DNA of 64,000 bases from an uncultured Methanobacterium sp. (GCF_963666025.1 NZ_OY762552.1:2506501-2570500); one strand, 5' to 3'. Numbered from the stretch's first letter, positions 9,130 to 20,915 are shown. Numbers and translations: made by a program. Notes: generated by a model not told the origin, from the sequence alone.

Positions 9130-10071
9130 ATGAATAATGTTATTATTGAGGCCAGGGATGTCACCAGAGACTTCGGTGATTTCAGGGCAGTGGATAAACT
9201 CAATCTAAAAATAAGAAAAGGAGAAGTCTTTGGTTTTTTAGGCCCCAACGGTGCAGGAAAAACCACTTCCATTAGCATAATGGTGGGATTACTGCGTCCC
9301 ACCAGTGGACAGGTCTTTATCAATGGTGAAGAAGTTGATAAGGTAAAAAAAGGCACAATAGGCGTATGTCCCCAGGAACTGGTGCTTTGGGACTTTTTAA
9401 CCTGTAAGGAAAGCCTTATGCTCATGGGGGAAATGTACGATGTTCCCAAGGATGAACTGGAAAAAAGAGTAGAAAAACTCTTAAAAGACCTGTTTCTCAC
9501 GGATAAGGCAGATACTGTTGTAACTAAATTATCAGGTGGTATGAAACGCCGCTTAAACCTGGCCATGGCAGTGGTTCACCAACCAGAAATCGTCCTTCTG
9601 GATGAACCTTCTGAAGGTCTGGATCCTCAGTCCCGCCGGGTGCTATGGAATTACATACGCAGTCTCCGGGATGATGAGGGTAAAACCGTTATATTAACCA
9701 CCCACCTCATGGATGAAGCTGACCGCCTGTCGGATCGAATAGCCATCATTGACCATGGCAAACTTCTGAAACTGGACACACCCACCAACCTTAAAAAAGA
9801 GATAGGGGAAGGAGACGTGGTGGAAATGAAACTTTCTCATCCTGAAAAGAACCATGAGATTGCCGCCCTGCTTTCGGTGATGGAAGATGTGCACTCTGCA
9901 GTGGAGGTTGATGGCTCGCTCAATGTAAGGGCCATGGATGCAGTTGGTAAACTTCCTAAAATAATTGATGCAGTTGAAAAGGTAGGATGCCATGTTCTGG
10001 ATCTATCGGTCCGTCAGAATACTCTGGAAGACGTGTTTATAGATTTAACTGGAACCGGACTGAGGGAGTAA
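9130..10071 (+). CDS. ABC exporter ATP-binding protein (ABC-2 type)
   Basis: A 313-residue ATPase with Walker A GPNGAGKT (38-45), Q-loop PQE, signature LSGGM (134-138), Walker B IVLLDEP (154-160) and the H-loop in TTHLMDEA. A C-terminal ~80-residue extension is typical of DrrA/CcmA-type subunits. It energises export by the permease encoded seven bases downstream; the substrate is unknown, perhaps a drug-like or lipid compound. A strong AAGGAGGA site precedes the ATG. PadR control is likely. Confidence 0.92.
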   Translation: MNNVIIEARDVTRDFGDFRAVDKLNLKIRKGEVFGFLGPNGAGKTTSISIMVGLLRPTSGQVFINGEEVDKVKKGTIGVCPQELVLWDFLTCKESLMLMGEMYDVPKDELEKRVEKLLKDLFLTDKADTVVTKLSGGMKRRLNLAMAVVHQPEIVLLDEPSEGLDPQSRRVLWNYIRSLRDDEGKTVILTTHLMDEADRLSDRIAIIDHGKLLKLDTPTNLKKEIGEGDVVEMKLSHPEKNHEIAALLSVMEDVHSAVEVDGSLNVRAMDAVGKLPKIIDAVEKVGCHVLDLSVRQNTLEDVFIDLTGTGLRE

Positions 10072-10077
10072 GATAAA

Positions 10078-11352
10078 ATGAGGTTTGTAAGCATAGCTAA
10101 AAAAGATTTAAAGGAACTTATCAGGGACCGCAGAGGTCTGATGATGATACTCCTCTTTCCAATGTTCTTCATGCTGGTTTTCGGCTTTGCCTTTGGAGGA
10201 ATGGGACAGGAAAACGAACCACACAACATAGCAGTGGTTAACTACGATACCGGGGCAACCATGCCCGGCACCGGGGAACAGGTGAACTTCGCAAACAACC
10301 TGACCCAGGTATTACAGGACTCCAAGTATCAGGACAGTGATGTACATCTATTTAACGTCACCCAGACCACAGAAGCTGATGCTAATAAAAAACTAAAAAA
10401 TAGAGATGTTGATGCCCAACTCATCATACCACCCAACTATTCCCAGTCTGTGGTGGCATTCATTACCAGTACCATACAGCAGCAGACTGCTCCGGGCACG
10501 GTAAATGCACCCCAGGCCAACCAGACCTCCACAATTATCATACGTGGTGACACCAGCTACATTGGATTTGGAGTCTCACAGGGAATATTAACCGGTGTTA
10601 TGGGACAGTATCAGGATAAAATGGCCACTGAAACACAGAAGGCAGTGCTTGGAACATCAGGAGTCGATGCCAACAGTTACATCCAGAGCAAGGTAGAAGG
10701 CCTTCCAGGAACCGGAGCATTCACTAACTTTGACTTCCTGGCACCGGGAATGATCGTATTTGCCATACTGCTTTTAACCAACACTGTAGCCACAGGCCTA
10801 ACCAGGGAAGTGGATAAAGGAACACTCACCCGACTTAAACTCTCTAAAATGACTTCTTTCGATCTTTTATTTGGAGGTATGCTCCCCTGGTCCCTTATTG
10901 CTGCAGCACAAGTGATAATCCTCCTGGCAGTGGCCATACTCATAGGTTTTAATTGGCAGGGTGGTTTAAACTCCATTATACTGGCAGTAATAGTGGGAAT
11001 AATTGGGGGAATTGCTTCCATATCCCTGGGAATGATCATAGCGGCCTTTGCCCGTAACGACAAGCAAGCATCCAGCCTGGGAACACTCATAAGTGTGCCT
11101 TTATCCTTCATGGTTGGAGCATTTTTCCAACTACCTCAAATGACCATTGCCAATTTAGGAGGACAGTCCATCCAGTTATATGACCTACTACCCTGGACCC
11201 ACGTGCTCAACGCCCTAAGATCTACCCTCACCTATGGTGGAGGCTGGGGTGACATTTCATACCAGGTGGTATGGGCAGTCCTGTTAACCATAATCTTATT
11301 CATAATTGGTCTGGGATTGTTTTCAAAAAATAGATTAAGGGCTGAAAACTAA
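10078..11352 (+). CDS. ABC-2 type permease
   Basis: A 424-residue membrane protein: one N-terminal transmembrane helix (LMMILLFPMFFMLVFGFAFGG), a ~190-residue extracytoplasmic domain rich in Gln/Thr/Asn, then five hydrophobic helices from about residue 220 onward. This is the ABC2_membrane_3 arrangement. It pairs with the ATPase immediately upstream as a full-length homodimeric exporter permease. The substrate cannot be read from the sequence. Confidence 0.9.
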   Translation: MRFVSIAKKDLKELIRDRRGLMMILLFPMFFMLVFGFAFGGMGQENEPHNIAVVNYDTGATMPGTGEQVNFANNLTQVLQDSKYQDSDVHLFNVTQTTEADANKKLKNRDVDAQLIIPPNYSQSVVAFITSTIQQQTAPGTVNAPQANQTSTIIIRGDTSYIGFGVSQGILTGVMGQYQDKMATETQKAVLGTSGVDANSYIQSKVEGLPGTGAFTNFDFLAPGMIVFAILLLTNTVATGLTREVDKGTLTRLKLSKMTSFDLLFGGMLPWSLIAAAQVIILLAVAILIGFNWQGGLNSIILAVIVGIIGGIASISLGMIIAAFARNDKQASSLGTLISVPLSFMVGAFFQLPQMTIANLGGQSIQLYDLLPWTHVLNALRSTLTYGGGWGDISYQVVWAVLLTIILFIIGLGLFSKNRLRAEN

Positions 11353-11355
11353 AAA

Positions 11356-11387
11356 TAACAATGCAGGCATATGGGCCTGCACTGTTA
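11356..11387 (+). terminator. Long stem-loop after the exporter operon
   Basis: TAACAATGCAGGC (11356-11368) pairs with GCCTGCACTGTTA (11375-11387) with one mismatch and a 6-base loop, directly after the permease stop. There is no strong T-tract, so it may protect the mRNA 3' end rather than terminate on its own. Confidence 0.5.
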
Positions 11388-11498
11388 CTAAAACAGACAT
11401 TTATAAGATTGGTAATAAGGGTTAGAATTAAAATTATGGATGGAAATAAGTAGGGATTGATGTTCAATAATTAAATAGATTGTAGGAGTCTGATAGAT

Positions 11499-12077
11499 AT
11501 GTCAACAGAAAAACATGGTCACCAACATCACGGTAAATCCACCAGGGATATTTTGGATCCTACCCGTGTTCTAGGTGCCATTGGATTGGATGAAGGTCAG
11601 ATATTCATGGATGCGGGTTGTGGGGATGGGTTCATCTCCCTGGCTGCATCAGAAATAGTTAAAGAAAAGGGAAAGGTCTATGCACTGGATGCTTACCAGC
11701 CCAGCCTTGATGGTTTAAGAAGTGAGATCAATGAACTTGACATTGGAAACATGGAACTCATACTGGCTGATATGACCATAGCCATCCCTTTGGAAGATAA
11801 CCTTGTTGATGTTTGTGCCATGGCTAATGTACTGCATGGGTTTGCCAGTGAAGGTACATTGGAACCAGTTTTAAGTGAGATTAGAAGGGTTTTAAAGCCA
11901 GGTGGTACTTTTGCGGTGGTGGAGTTCATCAAGGCTGATGGACCTCCTGGACCCTCCTATGATGTTCGTTTAACCCCGGAAGATGTGGAGAAAATCCTGG
12001 AAGAACATGGATTCACCATAAGTGGAACCGCGGAAGTTGGCAAATACCATTACCTGGTTAAATCCTTTAAGAAATGA
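11499..12077 (+). CDS. Class I SAM-dependent methyltransferase
   Basis: A 192-residue UbiE/Methyltransf_11-like enzyme. The SAM-binding motif I is FMDAGCGDGFIS, motif II is VYALDAY, and motif IV lies around LVDVCAMANVLHGF. The N-terminus begins with a His-rich stretch (KHGHQHHGK), which could bind metal. It follows the PadR/ABC operon by 146 bases in the same direction but has its own leader. Related small methyltransferases act on metalloids or small metabolites; the substrate here is unknown. Confidence 0.8.
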   Translation: MSTEKHGHQHHGKSTRDILDPTRVLGAIGLDEGQIFMDAGCGDGFISLAASEIVKEKGKVYALDAYQPSLDGLRSEINELDIGNMELILADMTIAIPLEDNLVDVCAMANVLHGFASEGTLEPVLSEIRRVLKPGGTFAVVEFIKADGPPGPSYDVRLTPEDVEKILEEHGFTISGTAEVGKYHYLVKSFKK

Positions 12078-12545
12078 GTTTTTTATGAATTGTAACCTTT
12101 AGGAATTCTTCAATAAAATTCCTAACATTTTTTATGTATTTTATTTTTTATAAATTCTGTTTTCATACAATGTTTAGGTTCATTTCTTTCTGGGATATAG
12201 CATATATTATTCTGTAAACTTATTAAACGATGATCTAATCAAATATCATCCAAACTGAAGATGAACTAAAAATATTTCTTTTTTTTTGAATTATATTGTC
12301 ATTTTGTACAATACTTTTAAATAATCGAAATAAGTAGGATATATCGATTTTATTCTATGGAAATGTTGATTATTTCGTGTCGATAAATTTTGATTATCGA
12401 TCTTAAATAGCTAAAATATTAATTTTAAAGTCATTTTATTTCATCGATCTTTTTTAGTTATGTTTATATATACATTTCGAGTCATAATTAGTGTTCATGG
12501 ATTTTCTAATTGGAGTCCATGATGAAAAAATAGAAGGAGGTTAAA
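12078..12545. other. 468-bp AT-rich promoter region of surface protein
   Basis: No gene is seen. Several ATCGAT-like words occur at about 12343-12450. The promoter and leader hairpin of the surface protein lie at the right end and are described separately. Confidence 0.6.
12463..12472 (+). promoter_or_regulatory. TATA box of the surface-protein gene
   Basis: TTTATATATA is the best archaeal TATA element in the gap. It predicts a transcript starting about 12490-12498. A 7-bp inverted repeat (TCATGGA 12495-12501, TCCATGA 12516-12522) would then form a hairpin at the extreme 5' end of the mRNA, upstream of the AGAAGGAGG ribosome site. Confidence 0.6.
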
Positions 12546-15500
12546 ATGAGTGAATATTTGAAAAAAGTGATTTTATTCATGGTTTTTACTGTGATGATAT
12601 GTGTTTTAGCAAGTGGTGCTGTAAGTGCAGATGATTCGTCTTCTGCAAACCTTACAAATAACACTACCAACGGAACTACTGGAACTGACCTAAAAAATAC
12701 AGGTCAATCAAATTACACAGGTCCGCAGGTTAACACCACTCTATGGAATTACACCACTGGCGGTTCTATAACTAGTCCGAGTCCTGCAATTGGTTCTGAT
12801 GGAACCATTTACGCCGGAAGTAGTGATGGTAAACTTTATGCTTTGAATCCTGATGGGTCTGTCAAATGGACATACGCAACCGGTGGGGCTGTATACAGTC
12901 CAATAGTTGGTCCTAATGGTATTATTTACTTTGGGAGCTACGATAAGTTTGTGTATGCTTTGAATCCTGATGGAACGCTGAAATGGAAATACAAAACCCA
13001 TGGAAACATTTTATGCAGGCCAACAGTTGGTTCTGATGGCACTGTTTATGTGGGAAGTTGTGACAGCAATTTGTACGCTTTGAACCCTGATGGAACCCTC
13101 AAATGGAGTTATACCACTGAATATCCTGTTCGAGATATTAATGGTGGTCCAGCTATAGGATCCGATGGAACCATCTATGTGGAAAGTGGTGGAGATTTTG
13201 GTAAGATATATGCTTTGAATCCTGATGGAACCCTCAAATGGTACTGCATCGTTGGACAATACTCAGATGGTCCGCCCATAATTGGTTCTGATGGTACTAT
13301 TTATGTTTCAGGTTATGATAACACATTATATGCCTTGAATCCTGATGGAACACCTAAATGGAACTATTACACTGGGGGAGGCACATCTTATACTCCAATT
13401 GGGGGTTTGGCCATCAGTGCTGATGGTACAATTTACTTTGGAAATTATGATGGCATATTCTTTGCTATAAATTCCAATGGAACCCAAAAATGGAATTATA
13501 CTCTTGGTGGGCGTGTATATGGTTCACCAACAGTTGGATCCGATGGAAACATCTATGTGGGAAGTTATGATTGCAAAATGTATGCTTTCAGTTCCAATGG
13601 AACACTCCTGTGGACTTACACCACCAATGGGGCTATCTATGGTTCTGCAACCATAGGTGCAAACGATACACTCTACTTCGGAAGCGATGATAAAAACATA
13701 TATGCCATCGCAAACACGGTTTGTAGAGCAAATCAAACCAATGGAGGAGCTCCTTTAACTGTTCAGTTCAATGCTTCCGATGTTTCTCCGGGCTCATGGT
13801 CATGGGACTTCGGAGACGGAAACACCAGCACAGACCAAAATCCGATCCATACTTACCTTAATCCGGGGTTTTGCAACGTCACCCTAACTGTGACCAGAAG
13901 TAATGGACAAACACGCACTGTGAAATTTCCACAGTACATAAAGGCTTATTATTCGCCTGTGTCCAATTTTACAGCTAACACACCATGGGGATCAGTTCCT
14001 GGTGTTGATGCAGCTGTTCACAACCAGATACAGTTCAAGGATGTCACTACCAATGTTCCAACATCATGGTACTGGGAGTTTGGTGATGGAACATATAGTA
14101 CAGAGCAAAACCCAACCCATGCCTACACTAACACCGGAACTTACACAGTCAAATTAACAGCAACTAACCCTGGTGGTAACAGCACATATTCCATTATTAT
14201 TCAAGTATTGGGAACTATATCTGCAAATAGTACTCTTACCGATGGAACATACAATACTACGCAAACAGTGAATTTAACCAGTGATGATTCTACAGCAACT
14301 ATCTATTACACTGATGATACTACAGACCCCAGAACAAGCAGTACGCGGGTAAAATATGCTGGACCAATCAGTATAAGCAAGACTACAACACTAAGATATG
14401 CCGCAGTTATTTCTACAGGAAAATGGAGTCCACTTTACCTGCAGAATTATGTGATTGGAACTGGAGGATTAATTAATTCTTCTAGCCCCACTTACCAGGG
14501 TAACAATAATAACACAGGACAATCTGGATACTCAGGCCCACAAACAAATAACACAAACTGGAACAACAGTGTAATAAACCCTCTGCAGGATACGAATGTA
14601 GTTATTGGATCCGATGGCACAATTTACAGTGGAAGTTCTAATGGTTACTTATATGCACTTTTCCCAACAGGAGTAATAAAATGGTTTTATTACACCGGGA
14701 GCTCATTGCAGGTTACCACTCCAACTATAGGAACAGATGGAACCATCTATATTCTTGGATCTGGTTATTTACATGCAATAGCAACTGATGGAACATTGAA
14801 ATGGAAAGTTCAGGTTTATTCATCTGATAAAATTGCACCAAAAATTGGAACAGATGGAACTATTTACATTGTAAGCCATGACAACAGTGGTTTCCTTGAC
14901 ACGGCATTATATGCAATAAACCCGAATGGAACAATTAAATGGAACACAACCATCGCCGATGCAAGTATTGCAAATGGTAATCTGGCCATAGGATCCGATG
15001 GAACTATTTACGTTCCAGGTACTACTTTCTACGCAGTAAATCCCGATGGAACTATAAGGTGGACATACGCATTTCTTGATCATCAGTATTCGTCTCCATC
15101 TATAGGTCCAGATGGAACCATATACTTGCTGGGTTATAGTGGCACTTACAAAAGTAAAGTTGCTGCTTTGTATGCATTTAACCCGGATGGAACAGTTAAA
15201 TGGACTTACAATACAAAAACTGCGAACTATGGTACTGTGGCTGTAGGATCAGATGGAACTCTGTACCTCCTGGATGCAGGTAACTTAATTGCTATAAATC
15301 CAAATGGAACCAAAAAATGGAATTGCAGTGTTAACGCTTATCTCTGCTCTCCACTAATTGGTGCAGATGGAATTATATACTGTGGTCTTTCAGCAGTAAG
15401 TCCCAACGGAACAATCCTCTGGAGTTACACTGGTGTCACATCAAATAGTAATCCAGTCATTGCTCCTGATGGAACTTTGTACATTGGAACCACCAAGGGA

Positions 15501-17738
15501 TTATATGCTTTCCGTGATGTTGCAGCCAAGTTCAGTTACACAACCGGCACAAATCCACTGGTTACGCAGTTCAACGATGCCTCAACCAATGCTACGACTT
15601 GGAAATGGAATTTTGGGGATGGATCAAGTTCAACCCTACAAAATCCAACACATACCTACAGCAAATCAGGCCAGTACATGGTTACTTTAGAGGCTCTAAC
15701 TCCAGAAGGTATTCTTAAAGCTGCTCAGATAGTTACAATCAGTGATATCACATCTCCAACGGTGATCATAAGTCCCAATGGGGGTGCTTTCAACACAACA
15801 TTTAATGTAACTTTGAATGCTACTGATGACAGTGGTAATCAGACTGTTTACTACACTACCGATGGCAGTGACCCACGAACTAGCAGCACTAGGGGTATCT
15901 ATACAGCTCCAGTTGGTGTAACTGATACCGTAACACTCAAATATGCTGCAGTAGACTCTTCTGGTAACTGGAGTCCCGTCTACAGGGAGACTTATACCAA
16001 GTCGGAGGTCATATCTGGTGTTATTGTGTATGTTCAGGATGCTTCGCACTACACTGGCTCACTGAATGATGAGGTACAATCAATACTGGATAATGCTGCA
16101 TCTGGAAGTAACATAGTATTCCTGGGACAACTTTATGAAAATCTGCATCTGGTCCTCAATAAACAGTTAAACCTGATAAGTAACGTGGGAACAAAGATAT
16201 CTCTATCTAATTCCTCTATTGTGTTTTTAATAAACGGAACTCAAGCTTCCGGGACCACTATTAAAGGTTTCATTATTATTAACACCGGTTCAGGTTCAGG
16301 AATAGTTGTAAACAACACCAATAACGTGACTATTTCCAATAGTCAGATAAGTTCAACTCGTGGAACAGCAGTTCAAGTGAATGGAAGTACCAACACCACC
16401 ATCAGAAGCAGTTCTATACATGATTCTACTACAGGAATCAGTGTTTCAGGAAGTACAGGGACTCAAGTAAACGACAGCAACATTTACAACAATACTAATG
16501 GATTACTCATAGAAAACAGTGAAAACACAAGTACCAATCAGAACCAGATTACAGGTAACACTAAAAACGGAGTATCTGTTAGTAACTCCAACAACACCAC
16601 CATCAACAGTAACACCATCAAGAAAAATGGGAACACACAAACCAATGGAAACGGAATATACCTGGAAAACTCAACCAACATAAACATTGGCTTCAACGAG
16701 ATCAACGAAAACTTCTATGGAATAACAGCCAACAACGTAACCAATGCCCACATCTATAACAACACCATCTCTGACAATGCCCGTGACGGGATACTACTAA
16801 CCAAATTAGTGAAAAACATTACCCTGGAGAGCAACACCATACAGCGTAATGATAATGGAATTAACGTAGACTGTGAAAACGAAAACGTGTCCATACTTAC
16901 TAATTTAATCACTGACAACACCAAAAAAGCACCAGGACCCAAACCACAGCATGGAAATGGAGTTTTACTTGGAAACAACTATAAACATTCAGAAACGTTC
17001 TTCATAAACCATAATGTACTCCGTAACAATAGTAATTTGGACTTTCAGTCATGTGGTGCTGCCGGAATCTACATCCGTGGTTCCAACTGGATGGGAAGCT
17101 ACTGTAAAAAGGTTTACTATGATCCTCAGATGATACTCACTTTACTCCGTACAAACACTAATGCATTCACGGCTGTGTTTTATGATGGTGTAAAAACTAC
17201 TGAAGAAGTCATAGGGATTCCTAAAATGTCAGGAACATTTAGTACTGGTGCCTTTTCATGGTTAGCTGACATGGTCAATGGTAGATCAACAACTACTACT
17301 GATACTACTAATGGAGGCCAGATAAGCTATACTCTACTTGGTTCTAAGGTAACTATTGAATACAACGCCCCTATAACGGATCTAGATGGACCTAATAATG
17401 GTGGTTCTGATCCTGGACCTACTGGTCCCGGTGATACGCCAAGTAGTTCCTCTACTGGCCCAGGGTCTGGTTCAGGCTCCGGTTCAGGATCTGGTAATGG
17501 TGCATCTTCAGGTTCTGCTTCAGCCGTAGGCGCTACAGCAGCAGCATCTGCAGCAGGAAGCAGTGGATCATCTGGCCAAGGGCAAAGTTCAAAAACAGTT
17601 CAAGAGTTAATTGCTGATGAAGTAACCAAAAATACAAATGTTTGGGCAATCATTGGAGTTATTCTGCTCTTAGTCCTGGTTTTAGGAGCCTACTATCGGA
17701 AAGATATCTCGAATATGATCCGGAAATCCAAAAAATAA
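12546..17738 (+). CDS. Giant modular surface protein (propeller/PKD/beta-helix)
   Basis: 1730 residues, exported and membrane-anchored. Residues 1-28 are a signal peptide. Next come PQQ-like propeller repeats (~60-390; recurring DGTIY..S.DG.LYALNPDGT.KW), PKD domains centred on WDFGDG at ~419 and WEFGDG at ~510, a chitobiase-C-like module (~560-640), a second propeller block (~655-1000), a third PKD (WNFGDG ~1022), a second chitobiase-C-like module (~1080-1150), a NosD/pectate-lyase type beta-helix (~1200-1490), a Gly/Ser/Pro linker (~1630-1690) and one transmembrane helix with a basic tail. It is probably an adhesin or cell-wall protein. The propeller-PKD-chitobiase block is duplicated internally. 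Ligand unknown. Confidence 0.88.
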   Translation: MSEYLKKVILFMVFTVMICVLASGAVSADDSSSANLTNNTTNGTTGTDLKNTGQSNYTGPQVNTTLWNYTTGGSITSPSPAIGSDGTIYAGSSDGKLYALNPDGSVKWTYATGGAVYSPIVGPNGIIYFGSYDKFVYALNPDGTLKWKYKTHGNILCRPTVGSDGTVYVGSCDSNLYALNPDGTLKWSYTTEYPVRDINGGPAIGSDGTIYVESGGDFGKIYALNPDGTLKWYCIVGQYSDGPPIIGSDGTIYVSGYDNTLYALNPDGTPKWNYYTGGGTSYTPIGGLAISADGTIYFGNYDGIFFAINSNGTQKWNYTLGGRVYGSPTVGSDGNIYVGSYDCKMYAFSSNGTLLWTYTTNGAIYGSATIGANDTLYFGSDDKNIYAIANTVCRANQTNGGAPLTVQFNASDVSPGSWSWDFGDGNTSTDQNPIHTYLNPGFCNVTLTVTRSNGQTRTVKFPQYIKAYYSPVSNFTANTPWGSVPGVDAAVHNQIQFKDVTTNVPTSWYWEFGDGTYSTEQNPTHAYTNTGTYTVKLTATNPGGNSTYSIIIQVLGTISANSTLTDGTYNTTQTVNLTSDDSTATIYYTDDTTDPRTSSTRVKYAGPISISKTTTLRYAAVISTGKWSPLYLQNYVIGTGGLINSSSPTYQGNNNNTGQSGYSGPQTNNTNWNNSVINPLQDTNVVIGSDGTIYSGSSNGYLYALFPTGVIKWFYYTGSSLQVTTPTIGTDGTIYILGSGYLHAIATDGTLKWKVQVYSSDKIAPKIGTDGTIYIVSHDNSGFLDTALYAINPNGTIKWNTTIADASIANGNLAIGSDGTIYVPGTTFYAVNPDGTIRWTYAFLDHQYSSPSIGPDGTIYLLGYSGTYKSKVAALYAFNPDGTVKWTYNTKTANYGTVAVGSDGTLYLLDAGNLIAINPNGTKKWNCSVNAYLCSPLIGADGIIYCGLSAVSPNGTILWSYTGVTSNSNPVIAPDGTLYIGTTKGLYAFRDVAAKFSYTTGTNPLVTQFNDASTNATTWKWNFGDGSSSTLQNPTHTYSKSGQYMVTLEALTPEGILKAAQIVTISDITSPTVIISPNGGAFNTTFNVTLNATDDSGNQTVYYTTDGSDPRTSSTRGIYTAPVGVTDTVTLKYAAVDSSGNWSPVYRETYTKSEVISGVIVYVQDASHYTGSLNDEVQSILDNAASGSNIVFLGQLYENLHLVLNKQLNLISNVGTKISLSNSSIVFLINGTQASGTTIKGFIIINTGSGSGIVVNNTNNVTISNSQISSTRGTAVQVNGSTNTTIRSSSIHDSTTGISVSGSTGTQVNDSNIYNNTNGLLIENSENTSTNQNQITGNTKNGVSVSNSNNTTINSNTIKKNGNTQTNGNGIYLENSTNINIGFNEINENFYGITANNVTNAHIYNNTISDNARDGILLTKLVKNITLESNTIQRNDNGINVDCENENVSILTNLITDNTKKAPGPKPQHGNGVLLGNNYKHSETFFINHNVLRNNSNLDFQSCGAAGIYIRGSNWMGSYCKKVYYDPQMILTLLRTNTNAFTAVFYDGVKTTEEVIGIPKMSGTFSTGAFSWLADMVNGRSTTTTDTTNGGQISYTLLGSKVTIEYNAPITDLDGPNNGGSDPGPTGPGDTPSSSSTGPGSGSGSGSGSGNGASSGSASAVGATAAASAAGSSGSSGQGQSSKTVQELIADEVTKNTNVWAIIGVILLLVLVLGAYYRKDISNMIRKSKK

Positions 17739-18051
17739 TTTTTCCCCATTTTTTTTATTTTTTTAAAATGAGTTACAATTTCATATTGGCTTTGTATTGT
17801 GTTTTATTATTTATTTCTAGTTTTATTAATAATAAAAAATTATTTACGGTTTTTTATGTGGCTAATTACTTAAATTAAATGATTTTTGCAGTGAATTAAA
17901 GATTCAATAGACTAAATGATTGGATTGAATCAGAAAAAAATAATGGTTTTTTTTTAATTTAGAACTCAATCTGTGAGATAACTTTTTGTTAGAATGTTAA
18001 AAAAATTAATAAAAAGGAGTTTTTTCCACAAGTCAGTGGGGGCACGTCTTA
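17739..18051. other. 313-bp gap, T-rich terminator region
   Basis: Two T-runs (about 17747-17765) directly after the surface-protein stop are a plausible archaeal terminator. The rest is AT-rich and holds no gene that I can support. Confidence 0.55.
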
Positions 18052-18780
18052 TTAATACAGTGGCGTGTAACTATCCACAAAATCCTCATAATCCCGATCT
18101 AAAATCCTTAAAGCAGACATTGCCTCAGGAGAAGAACAGCATCGCTCTTCCACCAGATTACGCAGGGTACCGTTTTGTATATGGGCTCTCACTTCTCTCA
18201 ACACAAAGTCCAGAGAGTCTCGATTGTATTTTTTCAATTCTTCTGGAGTAAAATCGTATATAGGATATTGTTGGAGGTCATAATTACCGTGAGGAGTGGT
18301 TATTGTCCCTATCTGGGCATAAAAATCTGCACTGGAATCTCCAAAGAAATCCACACCAAGATAGACCAGTAAAGGAATGAAATTCAACTCTACAAATGGG
18401 AAAAATAATGCTGAATTTGGGCTCATATTCTCCCGTAGACTGGTGATTATCTTCAGAAGATCCTGGGGTTTTCTTATAAGTTCTTCGGGGTTTGCCACCA
18501 GAAAAAGCCGATAACCCAATTCTTCCAGTGCACTGGCACATTCCAGGCGAAGATCCGGATATTTAGCACCATGAAGCACTGCTATCTGGTTAACATCACC
18601 ATTTTGTGCATTTTCTATGGTGTTTTTCACAGACCATTCAGCCATTTCTCGAGGCACATCATAAGGCATGGGTTCATCTGGAACCATGGACTCCTGAGTA
18701 AATTGTAAAATGTTTGGAGTTTCTGTGGCCTGGTATTTTCCCTGCCTTGCCGGTCCGTCGTGTAATTTTATTTCTAACAT
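18052..18780 (-). CDS. ArcS/TgtA2-like protein, N-terminal TGT-like part only
   Basis: 242 residues resembling the N-terminal half of archaeosine synthase (ArcS/TgtA2), a paralogue of tRNA-guanine transglycosylase. The start (LHDGPARQGKYQ..ETPNIL) and end (LRILDRDYEDFVDSYTPLY) fit that family. ArcS converts preQ0 at tRNA position 15 toward archaeosine, but its catalytic PC..KPY motif and PUA domain are C-terminal and absent here. The protein is either one part of a split ArcS or a stand-alone relative. Ribosome site weak; gene monocistronic. Confidence 0.6.
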   Translation of the reverse strand: MLEIKLHDGPARQGKYQATETPNILQFTQESMVPDEPMPYDVPREMAEWSVKNTIENAQNGDVNQIAVLHGAKYPDLRLECASALEELGYRLFLVANPEELIRKPQDLLKIITSLRENMSPNSALFFPFVELNFIPLLVYLGVDFFGDSSADFYAQIGTITTPHGNYDLQQYPIYDFTPEELKKYNRDSLDFVLREVRAHIQNGTLRNLVEERCCSSPEAMSALRILDRDYEDFVDSYTPLY

Positions 18781-18971
18781 GCGATCAGTGTTCTTTTAAT
18801 GATTAAATTATTTTTTTAATGAATTAAGAATCAATGATATTTATTCAGTTACTTAAGAATCTATTCAATTACTCATATATTGTACTCATCTTAAATTAAT
18901 AAATGTCCCATTTACTTATAATTTTATTTAATCTCACGGGTTAACATCTCTTTAATATTATCGCCTACGAC

Positions 18972-18997
18972 TGTAACCTAAAAGGTTACACTAACCT
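18972..18997. promoter_or_regulatory. Overlapping palindromes resembling a DtxR/IdeR iron box
   Basis: TGTAACCT and AGGTTACA form a perfect inverted repeat with an AAA spacer (18972-18990). The right arm doubles as AGGTTA-CAC-TAACCT (18983-18997), which matches the core and spacing of the bacterial DtxR/IdeR consensus AGGTTAGSCTAACCT. It ends 14 bases upstream of the hdrCB TATA box. DtxR-family metal regulators occur in archaea. The palindromes are seen; regulator identity is inferred. Confidence 0.55.
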
Positions 18998-19010
18998 AAT
19001 TTTTAGCAAC

Positions 19011-19020
19011 CTTTATATAG
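19011..19020 (+). promoter_or_regulatory. TATA box of hdrCB
   Basis: CTTTATATAG is a strong archaeal TATA element, predicting transcription from about 19043 and a leader of ~50 bases. The leader holds a short hairpin (GGTTTTC/GAGAACC, about 19053-19069). Confidence 0.65.
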
Positions 19021-19067
19021 CCCTATACTAAAGACTTTAAACTGGAAATCACATGGTTTTCCAAGAG

Positions 19068-20879
<1,812 letters not shown>

Positions 20880-20888
<9 letters not shown>

Positions 20889-20915
20889 ACCTATTCTCCC
20901 TTTACTATTTTTTTT
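20880..20915 (+). terminator. Perfect 8-bp hairpin plus T8 after hdrB
   Basis: GGAGAATA (20880-20887) and TATTCTCC (20892-20899) form a perfect stem with an AACC loop spanning the hdrB stop codon; a run of eight T residues lies at 20908-20915. It probably ends or attenuates the hdrCB transcript before the next small gene. Confidence 0.6.
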
